Shown piece by piece: positions 24,900 to 33,578 of a stretch of DNA of 64,000 nt; position 1 is the first letter of the stretch, and each line of letters opens with the position of its first letter. The stretch lies in assembly GCA_013399895.1 (NCBI GenBank), contig VXBA01005046.1:873183-937182 (forward strand). Reading direction: 5' to 3'. Both the position numbers and the translations under genes were made by a program. Origin of the DNA: Serilophus lunatus. Its lineage: Eukaryota > Chordata > Aves > Passeriformes > Eurylaimidae. The notes beneath the pieces were generated by a model, which had not been told where the DNA came from, did not search any database, and worked only from the letters and a program-made list of their open reading frames with translations.

Positions 24900-26443
24900 A
24901 CAGAATCTTTTAAAAAATCAGTTTATTAATGTTTAGAAGTCAATAAAGCTATGTGCAAATTGAACAATAAAAGTCAGAAACATTTTAAATACTATTTTTT
25001 AAACAAAAAAAAAAATCCAACAGTTTAATTGCACTGGAAATTTTACTACAAAGGCAATATGTTTTCTTTACAAAATACACTTCTAGGAATTTCCAATAAC
25101 TGTAAATCAGTCAATTTCTCTCAGCTATCCCAGATATACCACTTTTGTTATAGCATATTCTAGGGTGTGAAGACTCCTGCACCTTATTAACTTATTTACA
25201 TTGTACACATTCAACCCCATTAGAACAGGTTAGAAAAATAGAGGAGTAAAAACAACGCTGTAAAACAAATACATTCAATTTAATGACAGGTACTTCTTCC
25301 ATGAACTGATAAAATACAGACATCTTTGCTGAAATTATAAACATTAATAAAATGTGCCAGAATGTATTGCATTTTGTTATGGAAGTGCATTTATCTAAAG
25401 TCATTTCACTTCAACCTTCCTTTCATTTTTCTGAAACTCAAGGTCCTCTATTCAGATTTTCCAACTGATCTTCACTTTTGGACAGGCTGTGAACATGACA
25501 CTGAAATGCCCCTTCATTTTTTAGCTCTTCCTACTTAGCCAAAATCCCACTGTTGTCAACAGTATTTTATACCACCACACATTATGCTTTCGGTCATCTT
25601 GAAGAGAAATGACATTTAGTTCTACCTTGCTTTTTCATAATACAGTTTATTTAATGCTATAGAATAAAAAGGCAATCAATGTATGGGGCCAAATGCTGTT
25701 CTGAGCTACTCCATAAAATCTGACGCAGCCAATGGAATTGTACAGGTGAAAATAACTGCAGAATCCAGCTCATGGTATGCAAATGTAATATGGACTGACA
25801 GCAAAAATTCACAGCTATGATCTTGCTAAATAAAATCCCAACAGCTTTGGACTCTGCAAATTAAACTTTACAACTTCACTAAAAACTCTGCAAAGTGATG
25901 CCCAATTATGGTTGTATGTGGTCTAAGTTATTTTTGTGTGATCTCTTTCCATGTTATGTACTAAACAAACACTTCTAACCAACAATACCAGAGCCACCAC
26001 TAAATTCAGTACAGAAAGATCTTTGTGTCAGTGGTTTGCTGCAAGGAGAAAAAACTTCACATTCTTCTCACATGAGGAAAAAAAAAAAAAAAAAGATTCA
26101 TTCTCCCTTTTCCTCCTCCCCCTCTCTCTTTCTTTCACACACACCAGGCATCATTTCACCAAGGCATCAGTCTTTCAGAGTTACTAAGGAGATTTCAGGA
26201 TATGAATGCGCCTGACAATCCTGAGCTGCCTCAGTGCAAAGACAAAACATGCTCCAGGAAAAACGATTTTCAAGCCAGAACAGTCTGTCCCATTTCTTGA
26301 ACTCCAGCCTTGCAAGTGCACCGTTTGCCTCATTAGAACTAATGCTACTTGCTCACCCAGCCCAACGCTGCTGCTGTGAGCAGGAGGCGCCCCAGCTCCC
26401 AGATTTCAGAGCAAGGCTCTGAAATACACCCCCGTGGTTACTC
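24900..26443 (-). other. S1PR1: Probable S1PR1 3' UTR
   Basis: This stretch directly follows the S1PR1 stop codon on the minus strand, is AT-rich, and has no coding signal of its own. On the minus strand, AATAAA polyadenylation signals occur at 25651-25646 and 24927-24922. The second gives a 3' UTR of about 1.5 kb, close to the length known for mammalian S1PR1. It contains a 17-A run at 26078-26094 next to a pyrimidine tract (26100-26145). The exact end is inferred. Confidence 0.5.
26078..26145 (+). repeat. A17 run next to a polypyrimidine tract
   Basis: Seventeen A at 26078-26094, then from 26100 an almost pure C/T tract (CTCCCTTTTCCTCCTCCCCC..) ending in CACACACACC. On the minus strand it is a T17 and polypurine stretch in the probable S1PR1 3' UTR. 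Confidence 0.85.
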
Positions 26444-27583
26444 CTAAGAAGATGAGGTAACATTGCCCGAAGACATGATGGTTTCAGGATGGTCACCGTC
26501 CTCCTTCTGTGGGTGAGAAGAGTTGTCAGACTTACTCCGGCTGAACTCCATCCCCCCAATGATTGGCCTCTTGAATTTGGTCCCAGAATCTGCTGGGGGA
26601 CATTTGCAGCAGCACAAAATCTTGATGAAAGCCCTCCGCATCTCTTTGTTTGTCAAGGTGTAGATGATAGGGTTCGTGGCTGAATTGAGCACAGCCAGTA
26701 CTAAGAAATACTCTGCTTTATAGAGAATTTGGCAGGTCTTCACTTTACACCCCACATCCAGTAAAAGCAGGATGAACAGAGGAGCCCAGCAGGCAATGAA
26801 GACACTCAGGACTATGATCACTGTCTTGAGCAAGGCTAGTGACTTTTCTGAGCTCCTAGTAGCTTTGGTAATGTTTTTTCGAAATGTCAGCCTGCGGCTC
26901 CTAGTCCTCACCATGGAGTAGATCCTGCAATAGAGGACGACAATAGATAGCAAAAGGCCTGTGAAAACGGTTGTGCAAAACAGAATATAGTGCTTGTGGT
27001 AGAGAGGCAGCACGGTGGAGCAGTTGGACAAGATGCTGATGCAGTTCCAGCCCATGATTGGGAGTCCCCCAAGTATCACTGAGATCACCCAGCAAGCACT
27101 GATCAGCAAGAAGGAGCGGAAGCTGTTGCTGCCATTGTGGAGTTTCATCTTCAGCATGGTGATGTACCTCTCAATGGCAATGGCCAACAAGCTGAACACA
27201 GAAGCTGACAAGGCAACAAACATGCTGCCTTCTCTAACAAACCACTGGGAGGGGGTGAGGCTGTAAGTTTTGTGTCCAGATAGCAGGAGATTGGCAGTGT
27301 AAGCCACACCAGCCAGCAAGTCTGAAAGAGCCAAGTTCCCAATGAAATAGTACATGGGTCTGTGAAACTTCTTGGTTTTCCAAATGGTAAGCAAGACGAA
27401 AATGTTCTCTAAGATTATAAAGCAGCAAATGATGATAAAAACCACCGACGTCACTTTAATTCCACTGTCCACATTCTCATTTAGCTTTCCCGTGTAATTA
27501 TAATGCTCTTTGATGACATAGTTGACATCAGTGTTGGCGAGGTTGCTGACGACCTTCAGCGGGGCAGTGGTGCCGGAGCTCAT
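26444..27583 (-). CDS. S1PR1: Sphingosine-1-phosphate receptor 1 (class A GPCR), complete single coding exon
   Basis: Intact 379-aa reading frame that I recognise as S1PR1 (EDG1), with near-identity to the mammalian protein through all seven membrane segments; the human protein is 382 aa. Visible landmarks are an N-glycosylation site NYT at 29-31, TM1 from about residue 45, R117/E118 matching the human S1P head-group pair R120/E121, ERY (in place of DRY) at 138-140, the RRLTFRKN loop with the Akt-site Thr at 233, CWAP at 265-268, NPIIY at 304-308, a palmitoylation-type CCCKC at 324-328, and a Ser-rich tail. The start at 27583 is chosen because it matches the family N-terminus, has A at -3, and lies downstream of a splice acceptor; the longer open frame to 27733 runs into the intron. 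The N-terminal about 20 residues differ most from mammals. Family role: Gi-coupled S1P sensing in endothelium and lymphocytes. Confidence 0.98.
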   Translation of the reverse strand: MSSGTTAPLKVVSNLANTDVNYVIKEHYNYTGKLNENVDSGIKVTSVVFIIICCFIILENIFVLLTIWKTKKFHRPMYYFIGNLALSDLLAGVAYTANLLLSGHKTYSLTPSQWFVREGSMFVALSASVFSLLAIAIERYITMLKMKLHNGSNSFRSFLLISACWVISVILGGLPIMGWNCISILSNCSTVLPLYHKHYILFCTTVFTGLLLSIVVLYCRIYSMVRTRSRRLTFRKNITKATRSSEKSLALLKTVIIVLSVFIACWAPLFILLLLDVGCKVKTCQILYKAEYFLVLAVLNSATNPIIYTLTNKEMRRAFIKILCCCKCPPADSGTKFKRPIIGGMEFSRSKSDNSSHPQKEDGDHPETIMSSGNVTSSS

Positions 27584-27714
27584 GGTGCCCAGCTGGGCGC
27601 TGCTTCCCCAGCGGCACCGGACGGTGACGCCGACCCCAAACCCGGTGGCTGCCCCGCCGATCCTTGGCCCCGCAGCCTGCCCGGCACTGCTGCACAGCCT
27701 CAGAAACTGCAGCC
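27584..27714 (-). other. S1PR1: S1PR1 exon 2 5' UTR and splice acceptor
   Basis: Reading the minus strand, a pyrimidine-rich stretch ending in CTTGTTCTCAG lies at about 27740-27715, so exon 2 should begin at 27714 with GGCTGCAG. The 131 nt between it and the start codon contain no ATG. Mammalian S1PR1 has the same plan, with a non-coding first exon and the whole coding sequence in exon 2. Confidence 0.8.
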
Positions 27715-29042
27715 CTGAGAACAAGAGGCACAAAGCCCACAGTTAAAAGAAGGAAGGTAAACAATGTAACAAATTATAAAGGTTTTAAGATAATCTGCTA
27801 GTTTTGTTGTTTATCAGAGTTGTAAACGTATTCACACATGGATCAGTTTCATTCAGCCTCTAAAATACATTTAAAAGATGGTTAGGCATATTCAATAGGT
27901 AAAGCTAATAAGACAAAAAAAGTTCTGTCACGTAGGTATATTGGAGTCAGCGAGGACTGCATTGCTGGACCTCTTCCAACACAAAAGATCTCAAAGCTCC
28001 CCAGCAATAAGTTGTAGCCTTTTTGTTTAGTAGAAAACACAATTTGCAATACAACAGCTGAGATTTAGAAAGGGAAAGGGCTTGCTCGATTTGGTTTAAG
28101 TCCAAATATATGAAAGTCTGCACAGAAATTACTTGACAGGAGACCTGTATTCTCCTCCATTAACAAAAGTCTGCATAACTACCCCCTTCCAAAGCATACT
28201 CAATTTAGTGATGCCATCTTGCACAGTGGTAAATTCACTGATGTATATATAAACAAGAGATCATCTCAAAGCTGTAAACAAGTAAGGGGTGCCCTTGCTA
28301 AATACAAGTAAGAACATGTTTTACAAAACCCACAGTTTAGAAAAACAAGAAAAATATGTAATTAAGCTAGACAGCAAGCCTGCTCCGTGAAACAAAGAAT
28401 GTCAAAGCCCCCTTGTATTTAAATAACTAGTATTGCAAGCTTTTTAAATGGGCATGATTAAGGAATATACATATTGAGGAAACTCCCTTTATCTATAAAG
28501 GTTTTGTAGTGGACATTTAAAAAGAATTAAAGCGTGGTATCGTGCAAGGGATAAAGAACAGGCAGAGTTGTTAAATTACAGTGTAACCGGGGCAAAGCAG
28601 AGGTCCGAGGCCAGTGAGTTCAACTCCTCGCTGTGTTCCCGTGCTCCAGCCCGGAGCGCTCCCGTCCCGCACGGCTCTTGGGTTTAAACTCGCACTGCTC
28701 CCGTCCCGCACGGCTCCTGGGCTAAACTCGCACTGCTCCCGTCCCGCACGGCTCCTGGGTTTAAACTCGCACTGCTCCCGTCTCGCACGACTCCTGAGTT
28801 TAAACTCGCACTGCTCCCGTCCCGCACGGCTCCTGGGCTCAAACTCGCAGCTCTCCCGCTCCGGCTCGGTCTCTACCGCGTGGCTCCCGTCCCACACCGC
28901 CTCCGCCAGTCGTGGCAGCCGGCCGGGCCCGGCGGGGCCCGGCCGCTCCCCCCCCCCTTTTTGTCTCGGGGCCCCGGGGGTCGCGCCGGGCGATGCCTCG
29001 CAGCCCTGGGATTCCTCGCGGCCCCGGCTCCCCGAGCCTTAC
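27715..29042 (-). other. S1PR1: Candidate S1PR1 intron 1
   Basis: Bounded on the minus strand by a strong donor GAG|GTAAGG (exon end 29043) and the acceptor ending at 27715. The low-coordinate half is AT-rich and featureless; the high-coordinate half enters the CpG island and holds a 39-bp minisatellite. The acceptor is well supported, while the pairing with this particular donor is inferred. Confidence 0.45.
28658..28855. repeat. 39-bp minisatellite, about 5 copies
   Basis: The core GCTCCCGTCCCGCACGGCTC or a close variant begins at 28658, 28697, 28735, 28774 and 28813, giving spacings of 39, 38, 39 and 39 bp. Each unit continues with a TGGGTTTAAACTCGCACT-like segment. Copies differ by a few substitutions, and one lacks a base. 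Because the unit is close to 13 codons, open frames run through it on both strands, but I see no reason to call it coding. Confidence 0.9.
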
Positions 29043-29115
29043 CTCGCTCAAGCGCGGCGCGGAGCCCAGACCGGCCCTGCGCATCTTGCGTGCCTAAAGA
29101 GCAACTTCGGTGGGC
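29043..29115 (-). other. S1PR1: Candidate S1PR1 non-coding exon 1
   Basis: On the minus strand a TATA-like ATATTAAAA (29143-29135) precedes GC-rich sequence that ends in GCGAG|GTAAGG at 29043/29042, a near-consensus splice donor. An ATG at 29084-29082 would open an 18-codon upstream frame that crosses the junction and stops in exon 2. The transcription start is not determinable here, and another strong donor (CTG|GTGAGT) lies at 29763/29762. Confidence 0.35.
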
Positions 29116-29294
29116 AGGCTGGGGGGCTCGGTGGTTTTAATATTTCTGCAGCCGTCGCTCTCCACCCCTTTCCCCACGATCCCCTTGTAACTCCGCCCAG
29201 CCGCCCGCGGGACCACCTCCGGCACGCCCGCCCGGGCTGGCACAGAGCTCGCGGGCCGGACGAGGCGGGAGGCCCAGGGAGGGGTGAGGCGAAG
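29116..29294 (-). promoter_or_regulatory. S1PR1: Putative S1PR1 proximal promoter
   Basis: GC- and CpG-rich DNA immediately upstream of the candidate exon 1 on the minus strand. It contains a TATA-like AT stretch at 29143-29135 and GGGGTGG / CACCC-type boxes near 29160-29175, of the kind bound by KLF/SP factors; KLF2 is a known regulator of mammalian S1PR1. Its upstream edge is cut by the assembly gap. The function is inferred. Confidence 0.4.
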
Positions 29295-29396
29295 NNNNNN
29301 NNNNNNNNNNNNNNNNNNNNNNNNNNNNNNNNNNNNNNNNNNNNNNNNNNNNNNNNNNNNNNNNNNNNNNNNNNNNNNNNNNNNNNNNNNNNNNNN
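29295..29396. other. Assembly gap (102 N)
   Basis: A run of 102 undetermined bases within the CpG island. GC-rich flanks on both sides suggest a sequencing drop-out rather than a scaffold join. The true length is unknown. Confidence 1.
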
Positions 29397-29600
29397 GAGG
29401 CCGCGGCCGGGCCCCAGCCGTGCCTGCCCGGGGACCCGCCGCCTCCCGCTGCCGGGCGCATTCGGCCCCCCGGGGAAGGCTTCGGGCACGGCCTCTGCGA
29501 CTGGAGGACTCGGGGGGCAGCTTCCCGCCCCTCTGTCTTTCTTCCCTTCCCGAGTAGGCACAGCAGGGCTCATGCCTTAGGTACTGTCCCATATGCCATC

Positions 29601-30927
29601 TCTGACCTCTCCCTTAGGAGATACTGGAAATCATGTTTATGGAAAGACGTGGAAGAGGGTTCTTTCATTTTCGCACTTCACCAAGGTGTTTTTGCCCTGG
29701 CAAGCCCGCTGCCTGCCACCTGCACTCGTGGCCTGCAGCTCCTGCGGCGCTGGGTGACTCACCAGCGGCTCCCCTCGGGCAGGCACCGGCCGATGGGGCG
29801 AGGGTGGTGCCAGGCTGCACACCAGGGAGGCAGAAGCCAGCATTGGCCCACGGGAGATAAGCTCACTTTCTGCCACTGTCAAACAGCACCAGGTGTTGGT
29901 ATTTTCACATACAAAAACTCCAAAAAAACCCAAGAAACAAAAACTCTATGCATGTTCAGAGGATGCTGTAAAATATCAACATGCTTGAAAATGTGAAGAA
30001 AAGTTTCAAATTATTTTTTTAAACCAAAATTGGCAATGTCAGCTACTTACAGTCGTAACAGTGTTATTACATAGAGACAGAGAAGGAATGAGTTTAGGTT
30101 TTATAATTCCTTCTCTCTTCAAACTTTCAAGAGAAAAAGCACCTTGGTGTATGTGAAATGCTAACTCTGGTGGGTAATCTACTGTTGCACTTACTGCAGA
30201 AATTTTCCTCTTCCTTCCTTACTCTTCCTCCTTACTCTTGTTAACTCCAAACTGAAATGCAAAAGAATATCACAATAGACCAGAGCTCAATACATCAGGT
30301 CTTTGAGTTCATAGCACCGCACCCGTGAAGTACCAGTAGCAGTTGTTGTGGGGAAGCAGCTTTCCTCTGAAAGACAGTGTGAGTACTCTACCCTCAGGAA
30401 GAGGGTCCCTCTCATATTTATGCTAATAGTCACGCTTCAATTGCTCCACGCCTTTCCCAGAATGACTCAGATAAATTACACTGGCAAACAGACATTTATT
30501 CTTCCACCACAAAGCAAGAAACTTGAAAAGATGTTTAGCCTCCTGAGAGCCTGGAGGAAAATACAGCCGTTAAGTTACAACTGTCAGAAAAGGCACGTGA
30601 GATAAATCAAGCTTGAGGTTGACATATGCATCCCCTGCAACTGCCTGACGTACCCTAGATATTTCAAGCTTTCCCCCTTTTTTAGCTAATACATAGAAAA
30701 TACAAAATGAAAGTGCATTCGCTTGGTATTTTCCTCTAGGAAATAATTCTCACATTATTTTGAGCAAGAGGAACATATTAAAGGAACATGCTTTAATTAA
30801 AGGATAGAATGACTCAGGTTCTCATTAGCCAGATGTACAGGCTTTCATGTTTGGGCAATTGGTTACCAACTGAGAGGACTCCAACTCAGATGTGACATCC
30901 AACAAACTAATTTTCAGAAGCTGTATA
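29601..30927. other. Flank of the S1PR1 CpG island
   Basis: GC content declines from about 29,600 to 29,870. A consensus minus-strand splice donor CTG|GTGAGT sits at 29763/29762. Beyond about 29,900 the DNA is AT-rich with no gene seen. Confidence 0.45.
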
Positions 30928-31670
30928 AAATCACAGAATCATAGAATGGTTTGGGTTGGAATGGACCTTAAAGGTCCTCCAGTTCTAACTCTTCTGCCAT
31001 GGGCAGGGACATCTTCCACTAGACCAGGATGCTCAAAGCCCCATCCAGCCTGGCCTGGAACACTTCCAGGGATGGAGCATCCATCCTTTCTTTGGGCAAT
31101 CTGTTCCAGTGCCTCACTACCCTCACAGTAAAGAATTTCTTACTAATAGTAAGAAATTACTTACTCCTAGTTTGAAGCCATTCTCCCTTGCCCTGTCACT
31201 ACATGCTCTTGCAAAAAGTTCCTCTCCAGGTTTCCTGTAAGCCCCCTTTAGGCACTGAAAGGCCACAATAAAGTAACCCTGGAGCCTTCCCTTCTCAAGG
31301 CTGAACAAACCCAACTGTCTCAGCTGGTCTCTTAGGAGAGGTGCTCCAACCCTGCGATCATTTTTGTGGCCTCCCCTGGACCCACTCCAACAGGGCAAGG
31401 TCCTTCCTGTGACCCCAGAGCTGGATGCATCACTCCAGGTGGGGTCTCACCAGAGTGGAATGGAGGGACAGAATCTCCACTCTTCATTCTCGCCATGCTG
31501 CTTTTGATACAGCCCAGGAACAGATGGCTTTGTGTGCTGCAAGCTAATATTGCTGGGTCATGTCCAGCCTCTCATCCACCAGCTCCTCCTAGTCCTTCTC
31601 CATCCCTGCATCCCCCAGCCTATACTGACGCTGCAGGTTGCCCCAGCCCAGGTGCAGCACTGGGCAAAAT
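30928..31670 (-). mobile_element. CR1 LINE 3' fragment (about 740 bp)
   Basis: Starts with TCACAGAATCATAGAATGG, the reverse complement of the CR1 terminal repeat, and continues through the conserved CTTAAAGGTCCTCCAGTTC region, the ORF2 C-terminal segment and the CCCAGCCTATACTGA / GCCCCAGCCCAGGTGCAGC region. The reading frame is broken by shifts. It lies between S1PR1 and the reductase gene. A local 11-bp inverted repeat is described separately. Confidence 0.95.
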
Positions 31671-33268
31671 AAGCAGCCAATTTCAGTTCCACTCCAAAAC
31701 GTTGGGTATTTGTATCACAAAAAGAAACATTAAAATTGGGTGACCACACACATCTATAGCCCTCTTGACATTTCAGCAGAGAGAAAACTGAAATACAGTT
31801 TCAATCTTCTCTGGCAAATGAAGTCAGATCTGCTGGACTCGCACTGAAGGCTGCCTAAACACTCAGAGATGACAGGCTAACATGGCTCAAACAACACAGG
31901 TTCTGGTCTGCATTACCGGGGCTGAAACACAAACACAGGTAAACTCAGGTTGGTCCAGCCAAGTCTACCAAAAGTGTAGTTGCTGGTAAGTATTTAGCAA
32001 GGGGGTTTACACTAGGTTATATTCCATCTCCATCATCAGAATGAGAACTCTTTCTCTGTACCCCTCCAACTGTCCACTGTTAAGGAAGCTTGTTCTTCTA
32101 TGAAATACACTGCAGAAATCCAGTGTATATATAGCTCCTTTGAAAACTCAACTGTGGATTTGCCTACGGTCAGAATAAGTAGAAAGAACAACACAATGTT
32201 ATTCATGCAGCTTTTCAGAAATAACCAGAATACAGGTCTTGGTCAAATGCCAGCAGGAGAGCTCCACACATCAGAACACCAAACGCACATATAAGGGCCA
32301 CTTCACCTGGGTAAACTGGTTAAAAAATTGTTTTGCAACATGTCCACAAGCATAAAGAGGCAGATGTGTTTGTTCACAGGGATTCTGAATATGCATATCC
32401 TCCCAGGTACTTGGGTTTTTAGGATAAGAAACTCATGTTTTAGAGCACAGCAACCACCAACTCCCTGTGACAATCAAAATTCTTGTGGAATTTCCAATGA
32501 CACCTTAGTGTAGTGGTGATTGCAGAAACATGGCTAGTCAACAGGGCAATTTCCTTGCAGGAAAATGCTTTGATTGTGTCAGAAAAGAAGTTGTAAGCTG
32601 GGGTCCGCCCAATGCCTGCATACCAAGACTGGTGGCCTCCGACACCAGCAGGAGACTGTGCTCTCTGAGTGCTAACACTGCTGGACAACTCATAATTGCA
32701 TCAGAGGAGTGTCGGAACACTATCCATCTTGAAAGGATTTTTCTCCAACACATCATTGTTCTGCACCTTTAAAAATCCTTATCCATATAAGGAAAAGGTA
32801 CTTTTATTCGTTCTGTTGCAACTTAGGCAGAAAAGGAGAGCTATTCCTCCTTGAAGTCATGGGTCATGACTGGGGATTCTTGAAACAGTACCAAGAGAGC
32901 AGGTTTGATCACCAGCAAAGTATCAAAAGTGGCCTCCAGAATCCCCCAAAGTTCTCATGACCAGAAGAAATTAAAAAAACACTGAAAAAAATTCCATATT
33001 TTTAATAATTTGTCAAGATTTACATGCATTGTAGCATGCTCTTATATGTGCCTTTAGGTAACTAATACTTTCCAAAATCTGTAAGGAAAAAATTCCCCAA
33101 ACTAATTTGTTGACCTGGATTAAAATGACACCTTAAATGAAGTACAAGCAGGCAGAAGAAAATTATACTATTGTGAGATAACCATATTTGGGAGGGTTAT
33201 ACCAGAAAGTTCTAAGAGAGCAGAAAAAATGCTGAAAGTAAGCATTTCTGTAAGAAAGCAACAGAAAG

Positions 33269-33271
<3 letters not shown>
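31671..33271. other. Intergenic between S1PR1 and the reductase gene
   Basis: AT-rich. Holds the second copy of the 18-bp ATTCTGAATATGCATATC sequence (32382-32399). No gene recognised. Confidence 0.5.

Positions 33272-33302
<31 letters not shown>
33272..33302 (+). repeat. 31-bp poly(A) tract
   Basis: An uninterrupted run of 31 A. It lies 132 bp on the 3' (minus-strand) side of reductase terminal exon 2, where it is a T-tract in the transcript sense. Confidence 0.97.
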
Positions 33303-33304
<2 letters not shown>

Positions 33305-33434
33305 AACTATTTTATTAATTTGTTAACAGTAAATACAAATCCATTGATATTGATTCTTGAGCGGTATTTATTACGTACTCTCTGAGTACCTAAGACAACC
33401 ATTCAGGTTTATTTTTCAGTTTAAAATTAATGTT

Positions 33435-33578
33435 TCAGTTGCACCACTTTTGCAGTCTAGAACAATCTGGTTTAAATTTTCCTTTCCAGAGGGGATAGGT
33501 TAGATGAATTAATTCTCTGTTGATATTCATAGTGTTGAAAAATTCCATATCTTCTTTGCTCAGACTAAAATCAAAAAC
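33435..33578 (-). CDS. Aldo-keto reductase terminal exon 2 (alternative or duplicated last exon)
   Basis: On the minus strand an acceptor TTTTCTCCAAAACAG is followed by 47 codons and a stop. The peptide starts VFDFSLSKEDMEFFNTMN, clearly homologous to terminal exon 1 through the conserved helix and in the same phase, then diverges into a longer basic tail ending LQKWCN. AATAAA signals occur on the minus strand at 33372-33367 and 33315-33310. It could be an alternative last exon of the same gene or the remnant of a tandem copy. No other second-copy exon was seen. Confidence 0.7.
   Translation of the reverse strand, partial: VFDFSLSKEDMEFFNTMNINRELIHLTYPLWKGKFKPDCSRLQKWCN

Larger units (their letters stand above)
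28570..29600. promoter_or_regulatory. CpG island upstream of S1PR1 (interrupted by an N gap)
   Basis: Base composition switches abruptly from AT-rich to strongly GC- and CpG-rich at about 28,570 and falls off after about 29,600, with moderately GC-rich DNA up to about 29,850. Long open frames on both strands inside it are by-products of low stop-codon frequency. Its position 1-2 kb upstream of the S1PR1 coding exon fits the gene's promoter island. Confidence 0.75.

Noticed and set aside
27584..27733. N-terminal extension of S1PR1 to an upstream ATG at 27733
   Set aside because: That ATG lies upstream of the splice acceptor, in intron sequence, and the extension does not match the family; the start at 27583 does.
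28614..29996. Long plus-strand open frame (460 codons) through the CpG island
   Set aside because: It runs through the minisatellite and the N gap, has no known domain, and open frames occur on both strands; explained by GC-rich composition and a repeat length near a multiple of three.
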